64,000 bases of DNA from Halomonas alkaliantarctica (GCF_029854215.1 NZ_CP122961.1:3906001-3970000), one strand, 5' to 3'. Counted from the first letter of the stretch, positions 34,246-42,762 are shown. Made by a program: numbers and translations. Notes: generated by a model from the letters alone, not told the origin.

Positions 34246-35205
34246 TTAATTACTCAGCATGTCCAGTTCGCCAAGGACCTTCCGGTAGACCGTCTCGGTC
34301 TCACCTAGATAATCAGCAAATTCCTCGCCGGTAATCACGAGTGGCACGATCGCGTTCGGTTCAACGTACTCTTTTTGCCAAGCTTCGCTTTCAAGCAGAT
34401 TCGTTACGATCTCCGTCAATGCTTCACGCTCTGCATCTGAGATACCTGGAGGCGCGGTCACACCGCGGAATAGGCTAATCGTGATATCCACACCTTGTTC
34501 CACAAAGGTGGGGACGTCTGGAAGGCTATCGATCCGCTCCTCTGTGCTGACAGCAATTGCTTTAAATTTCTCGCTGTTGAGGTAATCGGTCACCGCACCA
34601 GGATTGGTAATTGCGAAATCAATTTGGTTTGACAGTAGCGCTGTCACAACCTCGCCATCGCCCTGGAAGGGGATAAAATTGAGATTGAGACCGGTGGATT
34701 CAGCCAATTGCATAGTAACAATATGCTCGATGCTACCGGTTGCGGTACCACCAACATTTAGCATCTCTTCAGATTGCTGAAGCTCATCAAGAGAATTGAT
34801 ACCACTTTGTGCGTTGACAACGAGGAGTTCCGGATCGATTCCAAGTCGTGCAATCGGAGTGAAATCGGAATAATCAAGCCCAATGTTGGTGGATAGTGGT
34901 GTTGAAATGTGCGAGGAAGTGATTGCCATTAAATAGTGGGGATCGCCTTCACGCGCATTAAGATAGCCAATTGAAACAGCAGAGTTTCCACCATCCTTAT
35001 TAACGACGTTGATTGGAACGTCGAGCATATCTTCTTGCTCGATCAGGCGCGCCATCGTCCTCATCATTGTGTCATGACCACCGCCCGGACCGTATCCAGC
35101 GATGAATTCCAATGGCCGCTCTGGAAAATCCTGAGCGGAAGCAAGACCAACGCACGACACGAGTGCAGTGCCCACGAAAGTAGTTTTTATAATTGCTTTA
35201 AGCAT
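34246..35205 (-). CDS. tctC: TctC solute-binding protein (third set)
   Basis: 319 residues with a signal peptide (cut near 'GLASAQDFP'), then 'RPLEFIAGYGPGGGHDTMMRTMARL' and 'LPDVPTFVEQGVDI'. The start lacks the Cys-containing 'EC(I/L)APA' found in the other two complete TctC proteins here, so the binding site may differ. AAAGAGGTAAG precedes the ATG. It follows the IclR gene by only 27 bases and is probably co-transcribed with it. Confidence 0.93.
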   Translation of the reverse strand: MLKAIIKTTFVGTALVSCVGLASAQDFPERPLEFIAGYGPGGGHDTMMRTMARLIEQEDMLDVPINVVNKDGGNSAVSIGYLNAREGDPHYLMAITSSHISTPLSTNIGLDYSDFTPIARLGIDPELLVVNAQSGINSLDELQQSEEMLNVGGTATGSIEHIVTMQLAESTGLNLNFIPFQGDGEVVTALLSNQIDFAITNPGAVTDYLNSEKFKAIAVSTEERIDSLPDVPTFVEQGVDITISLFRGVTAPPGISDAEREALTEIVTNLLESEAWQKEYVEPNAIVPLVITGEEFADYLGETETVYRKVLGELDMLSN

Positions 35206-35232
35206 ACTTACCTCTTTTTTGTGATAGTTGTG

Positions 35233-35979
35233 TTACACATCGCTGCGTTTCAGCACCAGCGAACTAGAAGCTTTTTGGGCTAAATCGGTGACGACTTTTA
35301 TAATTAGTTCTTTCTTTTCTTTAATACGATCGTGGGGCCCCGCAATATTCACTGCTGCCAAGCAGTTTCCATGCTTATCAAAAATCGGCGCTGCAACCCC
35401 TGCAGCACCTTCCACAGTACCTTTGAGATTCACGGCATAGCCGCATTCTTTTACTTCCTTAAGTTTATTCTCAACTTCTTGTCTCTTGGACAGACCGCAT
35501 AAGCCAGTATCTGAAAAGTATTTATTCAGATCAGCACCACTAAGCTGCGCAAGAAGAACTTGCCCACTCGTCACCTGAAACGCATCTCTAGAAACAGTAA
35601 TATCTCTATCGTAACGAATCTCTCGGGCGGGCAATATTTTGTTAAGGTACTTGACACGCATTTCACTATCAAAAACACCAATAAATCCACTTTCACCAGT
35701 AAGATCAACCCCTTGCTGAATTAATGGTGTTATCTTCCTGACGATTGTGCCCCAGGCATACTTATCAGCCCCAGCCTCACCAGGTAAGCGCTGCAATTGA
35801 TATAAACCGGAACTTCCACGCGATACATAGCCTTTTTCTACAAGAGTACGCAGTAGCATTAGCGCACTACTTTTCGGTAGTGAAAGTGCATCTACCACAT
35901 CTACTAGAGATCTAGCCCGTTCTTGTCGAGCTAACCACTCAACTAGCTCAAGAATTCGTTCCGCACCACGCCCACTCAT
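35233..35979 (-). CDS. IclR-family transcriptional regulator (second module)
   Basis: 248 residues, normal length. Winged HTH ('RSLVDVVDALSLPKSSALMLLRTLVEKGYV') and effector domain ('GYAVNLKGTVEGAAGVAAPIFDKHGNCLAAVNIAGPHDRI') are intact. Unlike the IclR gene of the first module it is the first gene of the operon it probably controls (IclR-tctCBA-CoA-transferase-lyase), so autoregulation is likely. The two IclR proteins are clearly different sequences, so the modules are not simple duplicates. Confidence 0.92.
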   Translation of the reverse strand: MSGRGAERILELVEWLARQERARSLVDVVDALSLPKSSALMLLRTLVEKGYVSRGSSGLYQLQRLPGEAGADKYAWGTIVRKITPLIQQGVDLTGESGFIGVFDSEMRVKYLNKILPAREIRYDRDITVSRDAFQVTSGQVLLAQLSGADLNKYFSDTGLCGLSKRQEVENKLKEVKECGYAVNLKGTVEGAAGVAAPIFDKHGNCLAAVNIAGPHDRIKEKKELIIKVVTDLAQKASSSLVLKRSDV

Positions 35980-36388
35980 ATCGCCACCAGTTCAGTATTA
36001 TGAATGCGTTCACAATATAAACCAGATTAGCAGTGGAAACACTAATCTCAATGCGACTTTAGGCTATGGTTTAGCAGGGCGATCTATTGCAGAGTATCGG
36101 TTATACGTTGAAGAAGGCTTGCTGGTATTAGCCTCCACGACCTACTTTCCGTGTTGGCAAGCTGGAAGGATGGAATGCCTAGCTTTATGGAAGCTGCAGA
36201 AAGATTGCATGCACCTATTAGGGCTTTATTGCATAGATGGTTGGACTGCCTTATCAATCTTAAGTGTCAGCAACCCTGCCGCGCCTTATGGAACAACCAG
36301 GATCAAGCCTCTTCCGATGTGGTTCGCGGCCGGGTCGGCATCGAAAGTCCCTGGTCGCCCGCCATAACTGCCCTCAAAAAACGCAATA
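35980..36388. other. Intergenic region with an unassigned open stretch
   Basis: 409 bases. The right part has an open frame on the plus strand from about 36115 ('SLHDLLSVLASWKDGMPSFMEAAERLH' split here: 'SLHDLLSVLASWKDG', 'MPSFMEAAERLHAPIRALL') that looks protein-like but has no start with a ribosome site and runs antisense into the binding-protein gene. It could be a remnant. The left part should hold the promoter of the IclR operon; I see no clear operator. Confidence 0.4.
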
Positions 36389-37246
36389 TTAAGGTCGCAG
36401 GGCAGAAACCAGCTCCCGAGCAAAGCGTTGAGCGGAAGGCAGCGCGCCAAAACTCCATACCGGTGGTAAGCGCAATAGAGTGGCGTTTTTCACGCTGGGT
36501 AAATGTTGCCATAAACCACTTTTCGCCAGTGCGTCTTCGACCCCAGCGGGCACCGGCTCGACAACGACCAGCGTGGCCTCAGGATAGTCGTAGAGCGCTT
36601 CGATACCCACGAGTGAAAATCCCCAGGCGTTGGTGGGCCGTTCCCAGGCATTGGTCAAATTGATTCGTTCAAGCACGGCATTATAGAGACTGTTGTCGCC
36701 AAAAATCCTGACATGACGGGCATCCATGAACTGCACCATCAGTAGCGGCGGTGCATTGGGGCGCTGTTGGCTAAGCGTGTCCATCAACGCATGCGTTTCG
36801 TTGATTAGCTGCGCTGCCTGCAGCCGGTGGCCGGTCAACTCACCTAGCTGCCGGGTGAGTGTTTGTATCTCTTGCCAGGTATGAGTGCCGGGTGAATAGG
36901 GGGAGAACGACGTGACGGGGGCAATTCTCTCCAGACGCTCTGTCAAACTGGCGAACATCGGCGAAATGAACGTTTGCGTCGGTGGCGATTGCGCCATGAG
37001 CTCGAGGTTGGGCTGTGATCGCAGGCCAATATCTGCAACGCCATCGGGGATCCGTGGCTCCCCTACCCACTCATGGTAGCCATTTTGTTGAGCGGTACCA
37101 CTCAACGGCGCGTCAATGGCCAGTAGCGTTTCGGCAATGGTCCAGTTGATCGTGGCCCACTGCGCGTGGGCATTAGACAAGGGCAGCAAGCAAGCCACCG
37201 TTAAACAGCAGCGAGCCAAGAAAGAGAGGATCGACCGGTGGCACAT
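36389..37246 (-). CDS. Periplasmic iron-siderophore-type binding protein (FhuD/FecB-like)
   Basis: 285 residues with a signal peptide (cut near 'SNAHAQWA'). The chi-type two-lobe pattern of class III binding proteins is visible: 'INWTIAETLLAIDAPLSG', 'DIGLRSQPNLELMAQSPPTQTFIS', and later 'SLVGIEALYDYPEATLVVVEPVPAG'. It is divergent from a TonB-dependent receptor, which suggests a siderophore route (outer membrane receptor plus periplasmic carrier). No FecCDE-type permease or ATPase is in the window, so those must be encoded elsewhere or shared. Confidence 0.82.
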   Translation of the reverse strand: MCHRSILSFLARCCLTVACLLPLSNAHAQWATINWTIAETLLAIDAPLSGTAQQNGYHEWVGEPRIPDGVADIGLRSQPNLELMAQSPPTQTFISPMFASLTERLERIAPVTSFSPYSPGTHTWQEIQTLTRQLGELTGHRLQAAQLINETHALMDTLSQQRPNAPPLLMVQFMDARHVRIFGDNSLYNAVLERINLTNAWERPTNAWGFSLVGIEALYDYPEATLVVVEPVPAGVEDALAKSGLWQHLPSVKNATLLRLPPVWSFGALPSAQRFARELVSALRP

Positions 37247-37481
37247 AACAGCGAGCGCATCAGAAAAAAGGGATCACATTTAGACGTCAATACGCATTTT
37301 TTGCAAGGCAGTACGGAAAAAATCCCATCCGCATATGCTAATACATCTCATTTTGTTTATTATATAGATCCACGTCGGATAGGTGATCATGGCATGAAAG
37401 CCAAGCCCTCCGCTTTCTTATATCGGCTTCATAAAAAACGCGGCGGCCGAGTGCTGCTGTACAAACGATTGGATCGACACT

Positions 37482-39656
37482 ATGACTCTTGGGAACACCT
37501 CCAACACAGCGACTAAGCGCCGCAAAGCACGGCTTCTGCGCGCACTGACACTGATCGCGATGGGTATTACGCCCGTGACCGCCTGGGCGCAGACGAGTGC
37601 TGACAATCAGTCCCTGGATACCGTCACTGTCACGGGCTCCGTACCGACCTATGGCGATACGCCACCTCCGGCCTTCGCCGGTGGCCAAATCGCAGCGGGT
37701 GGCCGTGTGGGCCTGATCGGTGAAAAGGACACGATGGACGTGCCTTTCAACGTCATCAGTTATACCAGTGAGCTAATGGAGAACCAACAATCCCAGACAC
37801 TGGGCGATACGCTTCAGAACGATGCCTCGGTATCGGTAGGGCTAGGCTTTGGCATCTATGGCGAAGCGTACAAGGTGCGCGGCTTTAACCTGACCGGTGA
37901 CGACGTGGCTTATGGCGGTCTCTACGGTGTACTGCCACGACAAATCATCAACAGCGACCTTGCCGAGCGCGTCGAAGTCTTCAAAGGCGCCAGCGCCTTT
38001 ACGTCGGGCATTCCCATCGGTGGGAGCGGCGGCATTGGTGGCACCATCAACATCGAGCCCAAGCATGCGGGGGATGACCCGATGCTCAATCTATCCAGTG
38101 GCTACCGCTCCGATGGCTACGGTGAAGCGGGCGTCGATGCTAGCCAGCGTTATGGTGATCAAAAGCAATGGGGGGCCCGGGTAAGTGCCATGCGCGGCCG
38201 TGGTGATACCGCCATTGATGACGAAAACCAGCGCGATACCTCCGTTGTCGTTGGTCTCGACTACCGTGGCGATCAAGGCCGGATATTGTTCGATGTCGGT
38301 CATCAAAAGCTCACCCTGGATGGCGGCCGTTCAAGCGTCAATACCGGCGTGGCCACTCAGGTGCCCGCTGCGCCGGATTCCTCGTTGAACTACACCCCTT
38401 CTTTCGGTGGAACCGAGCTAGAAACCAATTTCGGCATGGTCAGGGGCGAATATGACCTCACCAACACTTGGACCGCTTTCGCGGCCTTGGGGGGTAACCG
38501 CACGCAGGAAGGCATCGTGTCGGCGACTCCGCGCCTTACCGATGATGCAGGTAACGCCAGGGTCAACGACTTCGAGACCAACAATCATATCGACAACATT
38601 GCCAGCCAAGCGGGGCTTCGTGGGTATGTGTTGACCGGCCCGGTTAGCCATGACATAACCGTTGGCTACTCTAGCGCCTATCGCAAGTTCGACACGGACT
38701 GGAATTTCCTCGCGGCAGGCACGACCAACCTCTACGCTCCTGTCGATTTATCTCGCCCTGATGGCACGCCTTTCGTGGGAGGTAGCGTGACGCGCACACG
38801 CTCCCAAGGAGTCACGCTGAGCGATACACTTGGATTCATCGATGACCGACTGTTGCTGACGCTGGGCGCACGCTATCAGGAACTCGAGATCGACGAACGG
38901 CCTAACGACGGCAGCAGTAATCGCTATGCCGATCGTCGGGTAACCCCCGCCGTCGGCGCGGTGTTCAAGACCACGGATAATATCTCGCTCTACGCCAACT
39001 ACGTCGAAGCATTGCAGGATGGCGGCACGGTCACCGATACCACAGCGCTGAACTTTGGCCAGCACCTGGGCATTGCCCATGCTGAGCAGCAAGAGGTGGG
39101 CGCTAAGTTCGACTACGGCAACCTAGGCGGTGGCATTAGCCTGTTCCAGATCGAGCTACCCTCTGCAGCGGTCGTCGATGGCGTCGGCAACCTGGATAAC
39201 GAGCAGCGTAATCGCGGCCTGGAGCTAAGCCTGTACGGTGAGCCGACGACAGGAGTGCGCTTGTTCAGCAGCGCGACCTGGATAGATGCCGAACTCACCA
39301 AAGCACAGGATGGCAACGAAGGAAATGACGCCACGGGCGTTCCTGAGTATCGTTTTGTGTTCGGTGGCGAATGGGACACGCCTTTCGTCGAGCGCCTCAC
39401 TGCCACTGGTCGCGTTCTGCACACGGGCTCGCAGTACGCCGATGTAGCCAACGACTTGGAGTTGGATTCCTGGACACGCCTCGATCTTGGCCTGCGCTAC
39501 AGCACGCCAGTCGGCGGCGCTGACTGGATCTGGCGCGCAGGCATCGACAACGTTACCGACGAAAACTACTGGTCAGGCGCCTCGACGTCCTTTGCGAATT
39601 ATTTGATTCAAGGCGAACCGCGTACCTTCAAGCTTTCGGCGACCATCGAGTTTTAA
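37482..39656 (+). CDS. TonB-dependent outer-membrane receptor, siderophore type
   Basis: 724 residues: signal peptide (cut near 'VTAWAQTS'), TonB box 'LDTVTVTGS', plug domain ('MDVPFNVISYTSELMENQ', 'YKVRGFNLTGDDVAYGGLYG', 'VEVFKGASAFTSG'), then a 22-strand-type barrel ending in '...GEPRTFKLSATIEF' with the C-terminal Phe. Plug wording is that of FhuE/FcuA-like hydroxamate and ferric-siderophore receptors. The ATG lacks a strong ribosome site, but the signal peptide supports it. The upstream 230 bases are A/T-rich and may hold Fur sites, though no good match was seen. A strong terminator follows. Confidence 0.93.
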   Translation: MTLGNTSNTATKRRKARLLRALTLIAMGITPVTAWAQTSADNQSLDTVTVTGSVPTYGDTPPPAFAGGQIAAGGRVGLIGEKDTMDVPFNVISYTSELMENQQSQTLGDTLQNDASVSVGLGFGIYGEAYKVRGFNLTGDDVAYGGLYGVLPRQIINSDLAERVEVFKGASAFTSGIPIGGSGGIGGTINIEPKHAGDDPMLNLSSGYRSDGYGEAGVDASQRYGDQKQWGARVSAMRGRGDTAIDDENQRDTSVVVGLDYRGDQGRILFDVGHQKLTLDGGRSSVNTGVATQVPAAPDSSLNYTPSFGGTELETNFGMVRGEYDLTNTWTAFAALGGNRTQEGIVSATPRLTDDAGNARVNDFETNNHIDNIASQAGLRGYVLTGPVSHDITVGYSSAYRKFDTDWNFLAAGTTNLYAPVDLSRPDGTPFVGGSVTRTRSQGVTLSDTLGFIDDRLLLTLGARYQELEIDERPNDGSSNRYADRRVTPAVGAVFKTTDNISLYANYVEALQDGGTVTDTTALNFGQHLGIAHAEQQEVGAKFDYGNLGGGISLFQIELPSAAVVDGVGNLDNEQRNRGLELSLYGEPTTGVRLFSSATWIDAELTKAQDGNEGNDATGVPEYRFVFGGEWDTPFVERLTATGRVLHTGSQYADVANDLELDSWTRLDLGLRYSTPVGGADWIWRAGIDNVTDENYWSGASTSFANYLIQGEPRTFKLSATIEF

Positions 39657-39681
39657 GTAACGCACCCTCTTTACCGTTACC

Positions 39682-39715
39682 GTGAGGGCGCTTCCTATGA
39701 AGCGCCCTCACTGTT
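39682..39715 (+). terminator. Rho-independent terminator after the TonB-dependent receptor
   Basis: A perfect 13-bp stem GTGAGGGCGCTTC / GAAGCGCCCTCAC with a CTAT loop, followed by TGTTTG (a short, interrupted T-run), 25 bases after the receptor stop. Confidence 0.8.
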
Positions 39716-40511
39716 TGCGGCACGCTTACCTTAGGCTTGCTTAATTTGATGTGTTGCCGATGGGTCGCCCGCTAGGTGCGGCTTATGACTACCTCCACTG
39801 GTGGATCTCTGGATGGCCCGGCGCCGTCAAGAGCCTGCCAGGCCCCGATGGCACCGCTGATATGATTCATCGAGGCGAAAAATCCGCGACGGCGGAGACT
39901 ACCAGACAAGAATGAGCCGCATCGCGGTGTGGAATACCGTCATGGATGAGCATAACTATTTGGCAAGGCGCTGGAACGACTTCATATCGGCTTAAGCCTT
40001 GTGCTTGATCTAGCATTTAGCCCCCTCTCGCCCTCATCCCTCATACTGGCAGCTAACAGTGTGATGACCATAAGTACATGACTTCACCTCTTGGCTTTCA
40101 AAAGCTTACGCGGGGTTCGTGTTTGCTCCCCAGCTCCCATCTGATCAAGACAGCGTCGCGCTAACGCTAGAAAAATGTATGCCCTCATCAGCAAGCCACG
40201 AAGGAGCGTTGAAAAGAAAAGCTTACGAGCCTCAGCCTACTTCGGCAGCTTGTGCTAGGCTAATTTCAGTAAGAATTGGGCCGTGCCCGAAAGCTAAAAG
40301 GCCGCGTATATCTATGCAGCATAAGACTGAAAACAACCCTTAGCGGTCTTCGCTGAGATCGGGTATTCGTATGTGTCTTTAGCTCACAATGCGCGTTTTT
40401 CTGGCAGGTTTTGAAGTATGAATGCTTGCTTATCTGGAGTGGCTTTTTAAAAGCTTATATGAAACAAGGTGTTATGGGGAAGCTATTGATGTTTATGCTC
40501 ACTAATAAACT
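39716..40511. other. Long gap of mixed remnants before the AT-rich SIR2 gene
   Basis: About 800 bases with no gene I would defend. A small frame at 39912-39995 reads 'MSRIAVWNTVMDEHNYLARR', faintly like the W-N-x-x-M-x-x-H-x-Y-L stretch of DUF4338/DruA-type proteins, but it is only 27 residues. Composition becomes A/T-rich from about 40400, marking the left side of the SIR2/nuclease segment. Confidence 0.45.
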
Positions 40512-40528
40512 GTTAAATTAGGAAGTAT

Positions 40529-41578
40529 ATGAAAACCGTAATATTGTTAGGAGCGGGTATTAGCAGATCAGCTGGAGGATCTAAACCGCTAGCACAGAGA
40601 CCACCGTTAGATGCTGATTTCTTTCAAATTGCTAGGGCAGCTGAGAGGAAAGGTCATAAGCAGGTCGTGGGTGCATTGTCGGACCTTGTTGGAGACTATT
40701 CGCATACTTTAACCGCTTCATTGGAAGCTTCAGCCGCCTATTTGTATCTAAAAGCGATAGATTCACCTTCAGGTAGCGCATATCACAAAGGATTCCTTAA
40801 CCTTCTAAAGCTACTTACAGTTGTTTTGGCAAAAACAACTAATAACGTTTCGACAAAGCCAAGGTCAATTTATTATAGATTTCTTCTTTCCGAGCTTAAA
40901 AAACTTAATAAACCCGAAGACTTAACAATTATAACATTTAACTATGATCTTTTGGCAGAGCGGACTTTAGATCAGATAGCTTCAAAGAATGGGCGTGAAA
41001 TATTCTCAATGCCAGGATGCTATAGGTTAAATGATATTTCACAGTTTAGCCATATAAACGGATTCTCTCAGTTCGAGAACATCGATAAAGAACACGGCGG
41101 TGTTTCAGTATTAAAGCTTCATGGTTCTATGAATTGGCAATCTAAACATACCTCCCCCGAACCAAATCCAAGTGCGCTTTTTTCGCCATCACGGGCAATT
41201 CATGTTACTAACTCACCTGACATTGCTACGTCGCTATCAACCAAGAATAAGCGACGGGTCTACATGAAACCGATTATAGTTCCACCAGTGAGTGGGAAAA
41301 GAAATATGATGCACAATTCAATGGCAGGTCTATGGAAAGTAGCTTCTGAGGCACTCCAAAAAGCTGATCGGGTTGTGGTCGCTGGGTACTCTTGTCCACC
41401 GCTTGACCTAGAAGCGAGGATATTGCTAAGCGAAAATTTACGTCTAAATGAAAATAAGAAGCTATATTTAATTGATCCCAACCCTGAATCAGCGGCAAAA
41501 TTTATAGAAATTTGTGGTGTAGACCACGCAACACTATATACATCTGTTAAAGACTGGGTGAGAGACGCTGTCACATAA
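40529..41578 (+). CDS. SIR2-like domain protein, candidate NAD-depleting defence effector
   Basis: 349 residues. SIR2-like features: Rossmann start 'KTVILLGAGISRSAG' with a following 'PPLDADFFQ', 'IITFNYDLLAERTL', 'VLKLHGSMNW' (catalytic-type His), 'PIIVPPVSG', and 'VVVAGYSCPPLDLEARILL' near the end. The pattern is that of the SIR2-like proteins of bacterial antiphage systems (NAD hydrolysis) rather than of sirtuin deacetylases, since no zinc-binding cysteine pairs are seen. AGGAAG precedes the ATG. The gene is far more A/T-rich than its flanks and is followed at once by an attC-like site, so it is probably a transferred cassette gene. NADase activity is inferred. Confidence 0.82.
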   Translation: MKTVILLGAGISRSAGGSKPLAQRPPLDADFFQIARAAERKGHKQVVGALSDLVGDYSHTLTASLEASAAYLYLKAIDSPSGSAYHKGFLNLLKLLTVVLAKTTNNVSTKPRSIYYRFLLSELKKLNKPEDLTIITFNYDLLAERTLDQIASKNGREIFSMPGCYRLNDISQFSHINGFSQFENIDKEHGGVSVLKLHGSMNWQSKHTSPEPNPSALFSPSRAIHVTNSPDIATSLSTKNKRRVYMKPIIVPPVSGKRNMMHNSMAGLWKVASEALQKADRVVVAGYSCPPLDLEARILLSENLRLNENKKLYLIDPNPESAAKFIEICGVDHATLYTSVKDWVRDAVT

Positions 41579-41662
41579 TTTAACAAGGCCAGGCACGGCG
41601 ACGGCTACTACATTGCGGCTTCGCCTTCATTTCTTACCTGCGCGTGCTGGGCGGCGTTATCT
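41578..41662 (+). repeat. attC-like integron recombination site
   Basis: Starts with ATTTAAC (R'' consensus RYYYAAC) one base inside the SIR2 stop and ends with GGCGTTATCT (GTTA core; the remainder fits GTTRRRY imperfectly). The inner L boxes CCAGGCAC and GTGCTGG pair with one extra G, the extrahelical base expected in attC. The centre holds GGCTTCGCC. Length TAAC to GTTA is 79 bases. The next ORF begins about 20 bases on, as in cassette arrays. Recognised by pattern; not folded by program. Confidence 0.68.
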
Positions 41663-41682
41663 ATAAAATTGGAGGATAGCAA

Positions 41683-42561
41683 ATGGCGAATAATGGCAGA
41701 GAATATGAGCAGTTTGTCGGACTCCTACACCAAGCCCTTTTGAATGCCGAAACGCTAACAGCACAAAGGAATATTGAGGTTCAGCGTAATAAAAAAATAT
41801 TAGACTCTTGCGGTGTTGAGCGTGAATTCGATATTTATTGGGAGTATGAGTTAGCAGGTATCACTTATAAAACAGTCATAGAGTGCAAGGATTATAACTC
41901 AAAAATTACGCTGGAAAAGCTTGATGCTCTTATAGGGAAAGTAAGAGACATTCCGGATCTAAAAGCTGTCTTTGCTACCCAAAAGGGCTATCAATCAGGC
42001 GCTATTTCTAAAGCACAGCATAATAAAATTGACCTTTTAGTAGTTCGTGAACAAAACGATTCTGACTGGCAAGATGTTGATGGTTCACCTTTTATCAAGG
42101 AAGTTCACAGCAACGTGACAATTCGAATGCCAGCTAATATCACTAATATTTGTCCACTGCTCGATGCGGGCTGGGCAAAAGACAAAATGGGAATTGATGT
42201 TGGTTCGGAATTTTCTATATCAGGACTTAATAATGAGATTTTCATAGATAATGACGACAATGGGGATACGTACTCTCTACATCAGTTAGCAGGGAAACTC
42301 GCACCGATTGCTAGCAGTGAGTACGGTGAGTTCAAGAAAGAAGAGCGGTTCAGTTCCGGATGGATAAGAGGGCCTGATTTTCGTTACAAAATAAAAGGCT
42401 ATGATGTGACGTATAGCCTGTCTGAGCCCCACACAGAAAAGATAGTGATTGATTTTTCAAAAGAGTTGGTTGGTGTTATTGAGTACCTACAAAAAGGTAC
42501 AAAAAAAACCATATTTAGAAATGGCATCATCAAAGAGAAACTTTTGCCAGTCAAAAGATAA
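41683..42561 (+). CDS. PD-(D/E)XK / Mrr-type nuclease-like protein, unknown C-terminal half
   Basis: 292 residues. The N-terminal 130 residues fit a restriction-endonuclease-like fold: 'IEVQRNKKI', Asp in 'VEREFDIYWEYE', then 'YKTVIECKDYNSKI' giving the E-x-K of the catalytic core, and 'VFATQKGYQSGAI', as in Mrr-like proteins. The C-terminal half (from about 150) has no domain I recognise. GGAGG precedes the ATG. Low G+C like the SIR2 gene before it. The pair may work together in defence, or may simply be neighbouring cassettes; the attC-like site between them favours independent cassettes. Confidence 0.75.
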   Translation: MANNGREYEQFVGLLHQALLNAETLTAQRNIEVQRNKKILDSCGVEREFDIYWEYELAGITYKTVIECKDYNSKITLEKLDALIGKVRDIPDLKAVFATQKGYQSGAISKAQHNKIDLLVVREQNDSDWQDVDGSPFIKEVHSNVTIRMPANITNICPLLDAGWAKDKMGIDVGSEFSISGLNNEIFIDNDDNGDTYSLHQLAGKLAPIASSEYGEFKKEERFSSGWIRGPDFRYKIKGYDVTYSLSEPHTEKIVIDFSKELVGVIEYLQKGTKKTIFRNGIIKEKLLPVKR

Positions 42562-42616
42562 CCAGGGCCTCAACGGGCCCGTTTTCCGCCGCTTCGCGGC
42601 GTGATCGGGGCATCAC
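42559..42616 (+). repeat. Possible truncated attC / hairpin cluster after the nuclease-like gene
   Basis: It begins with TAAC overlapping the stop codon, then CAGGGCCTCAACGGGCCC, then the stem CGCCGC-TTC-GCGGCG, a centre seen in known attC sites such as that of aadA. The expected mirror half and GTTA end are missing; instead a third hairpin GTGAT/ATCAC follows. It could be the left half of an attC cut by a deletion, or only a terminator-like hairpin group. Confidence 0.35.
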
Positions 42617-42685
42617 GTCAGCTCCTGGCCGATAGCAGCCCAAAAAAAGGGCCCACGATTTCTCGCAGGCCTCTTCTTAACAATT

Positions 42686-42762
42686 TGGCGCGCCCGGCAG
42701 GATTTGAACCTGCGACCCTCGGCTTCGGAGGCCGATACTCTATCCAACTGAGCTACGGGCGC
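42686..42762 (-). tRNA. tRNA-Arg (anticodon CCG)
   Basis: 77 bases with encoded CCA. Acceptor stem GCGCCCG/CGGGCGC, D-arm GCTC...GAGT, anticodon arm TCGGC-CTCCGAA-GCCGA with anticodon CCG (reads CGG), T-arm GCAGG-TTCAAAT-CCTGC. All stems pair. Its 3' end faces the AT-rich SIR2/nuclease segment, a typical side for island insertion, but I found no second copy of the tRNA end as a flanking repeat. Confidence 0.97.

Noticed and set aside
36115..36660. Plus-strand coding region overlapping the siderophore binding-protein gene
   Set aside because: Most of it is antisense to a well-supported gene and it has no start signal.
37247..37481. Fur box between the siderophore genes
   Set aside because: The A/T-rich spacer has no convincing GATAATGATAATCATTATC-like match, only scattered AAT trimers.
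40119..40343. A 74-residue open frame in the gap before the SIR2 gene
   Set aside because: No ribosome site, no recognisable pattern and biased composition without codon structure.
40529..41578. Sirtuin-type protein deacetylase
   Set aside because: The zinc-binding Cys pairs of sirtuins are absent and the motif set fits the defence-type SIR2-like family instead.
42686..42762. tRNA-Arg as a proven island attachment site
   Set aside because: No direct repeat of the tRNA 3' end was found on the far side of the AT-rich segment and no integrase is present.
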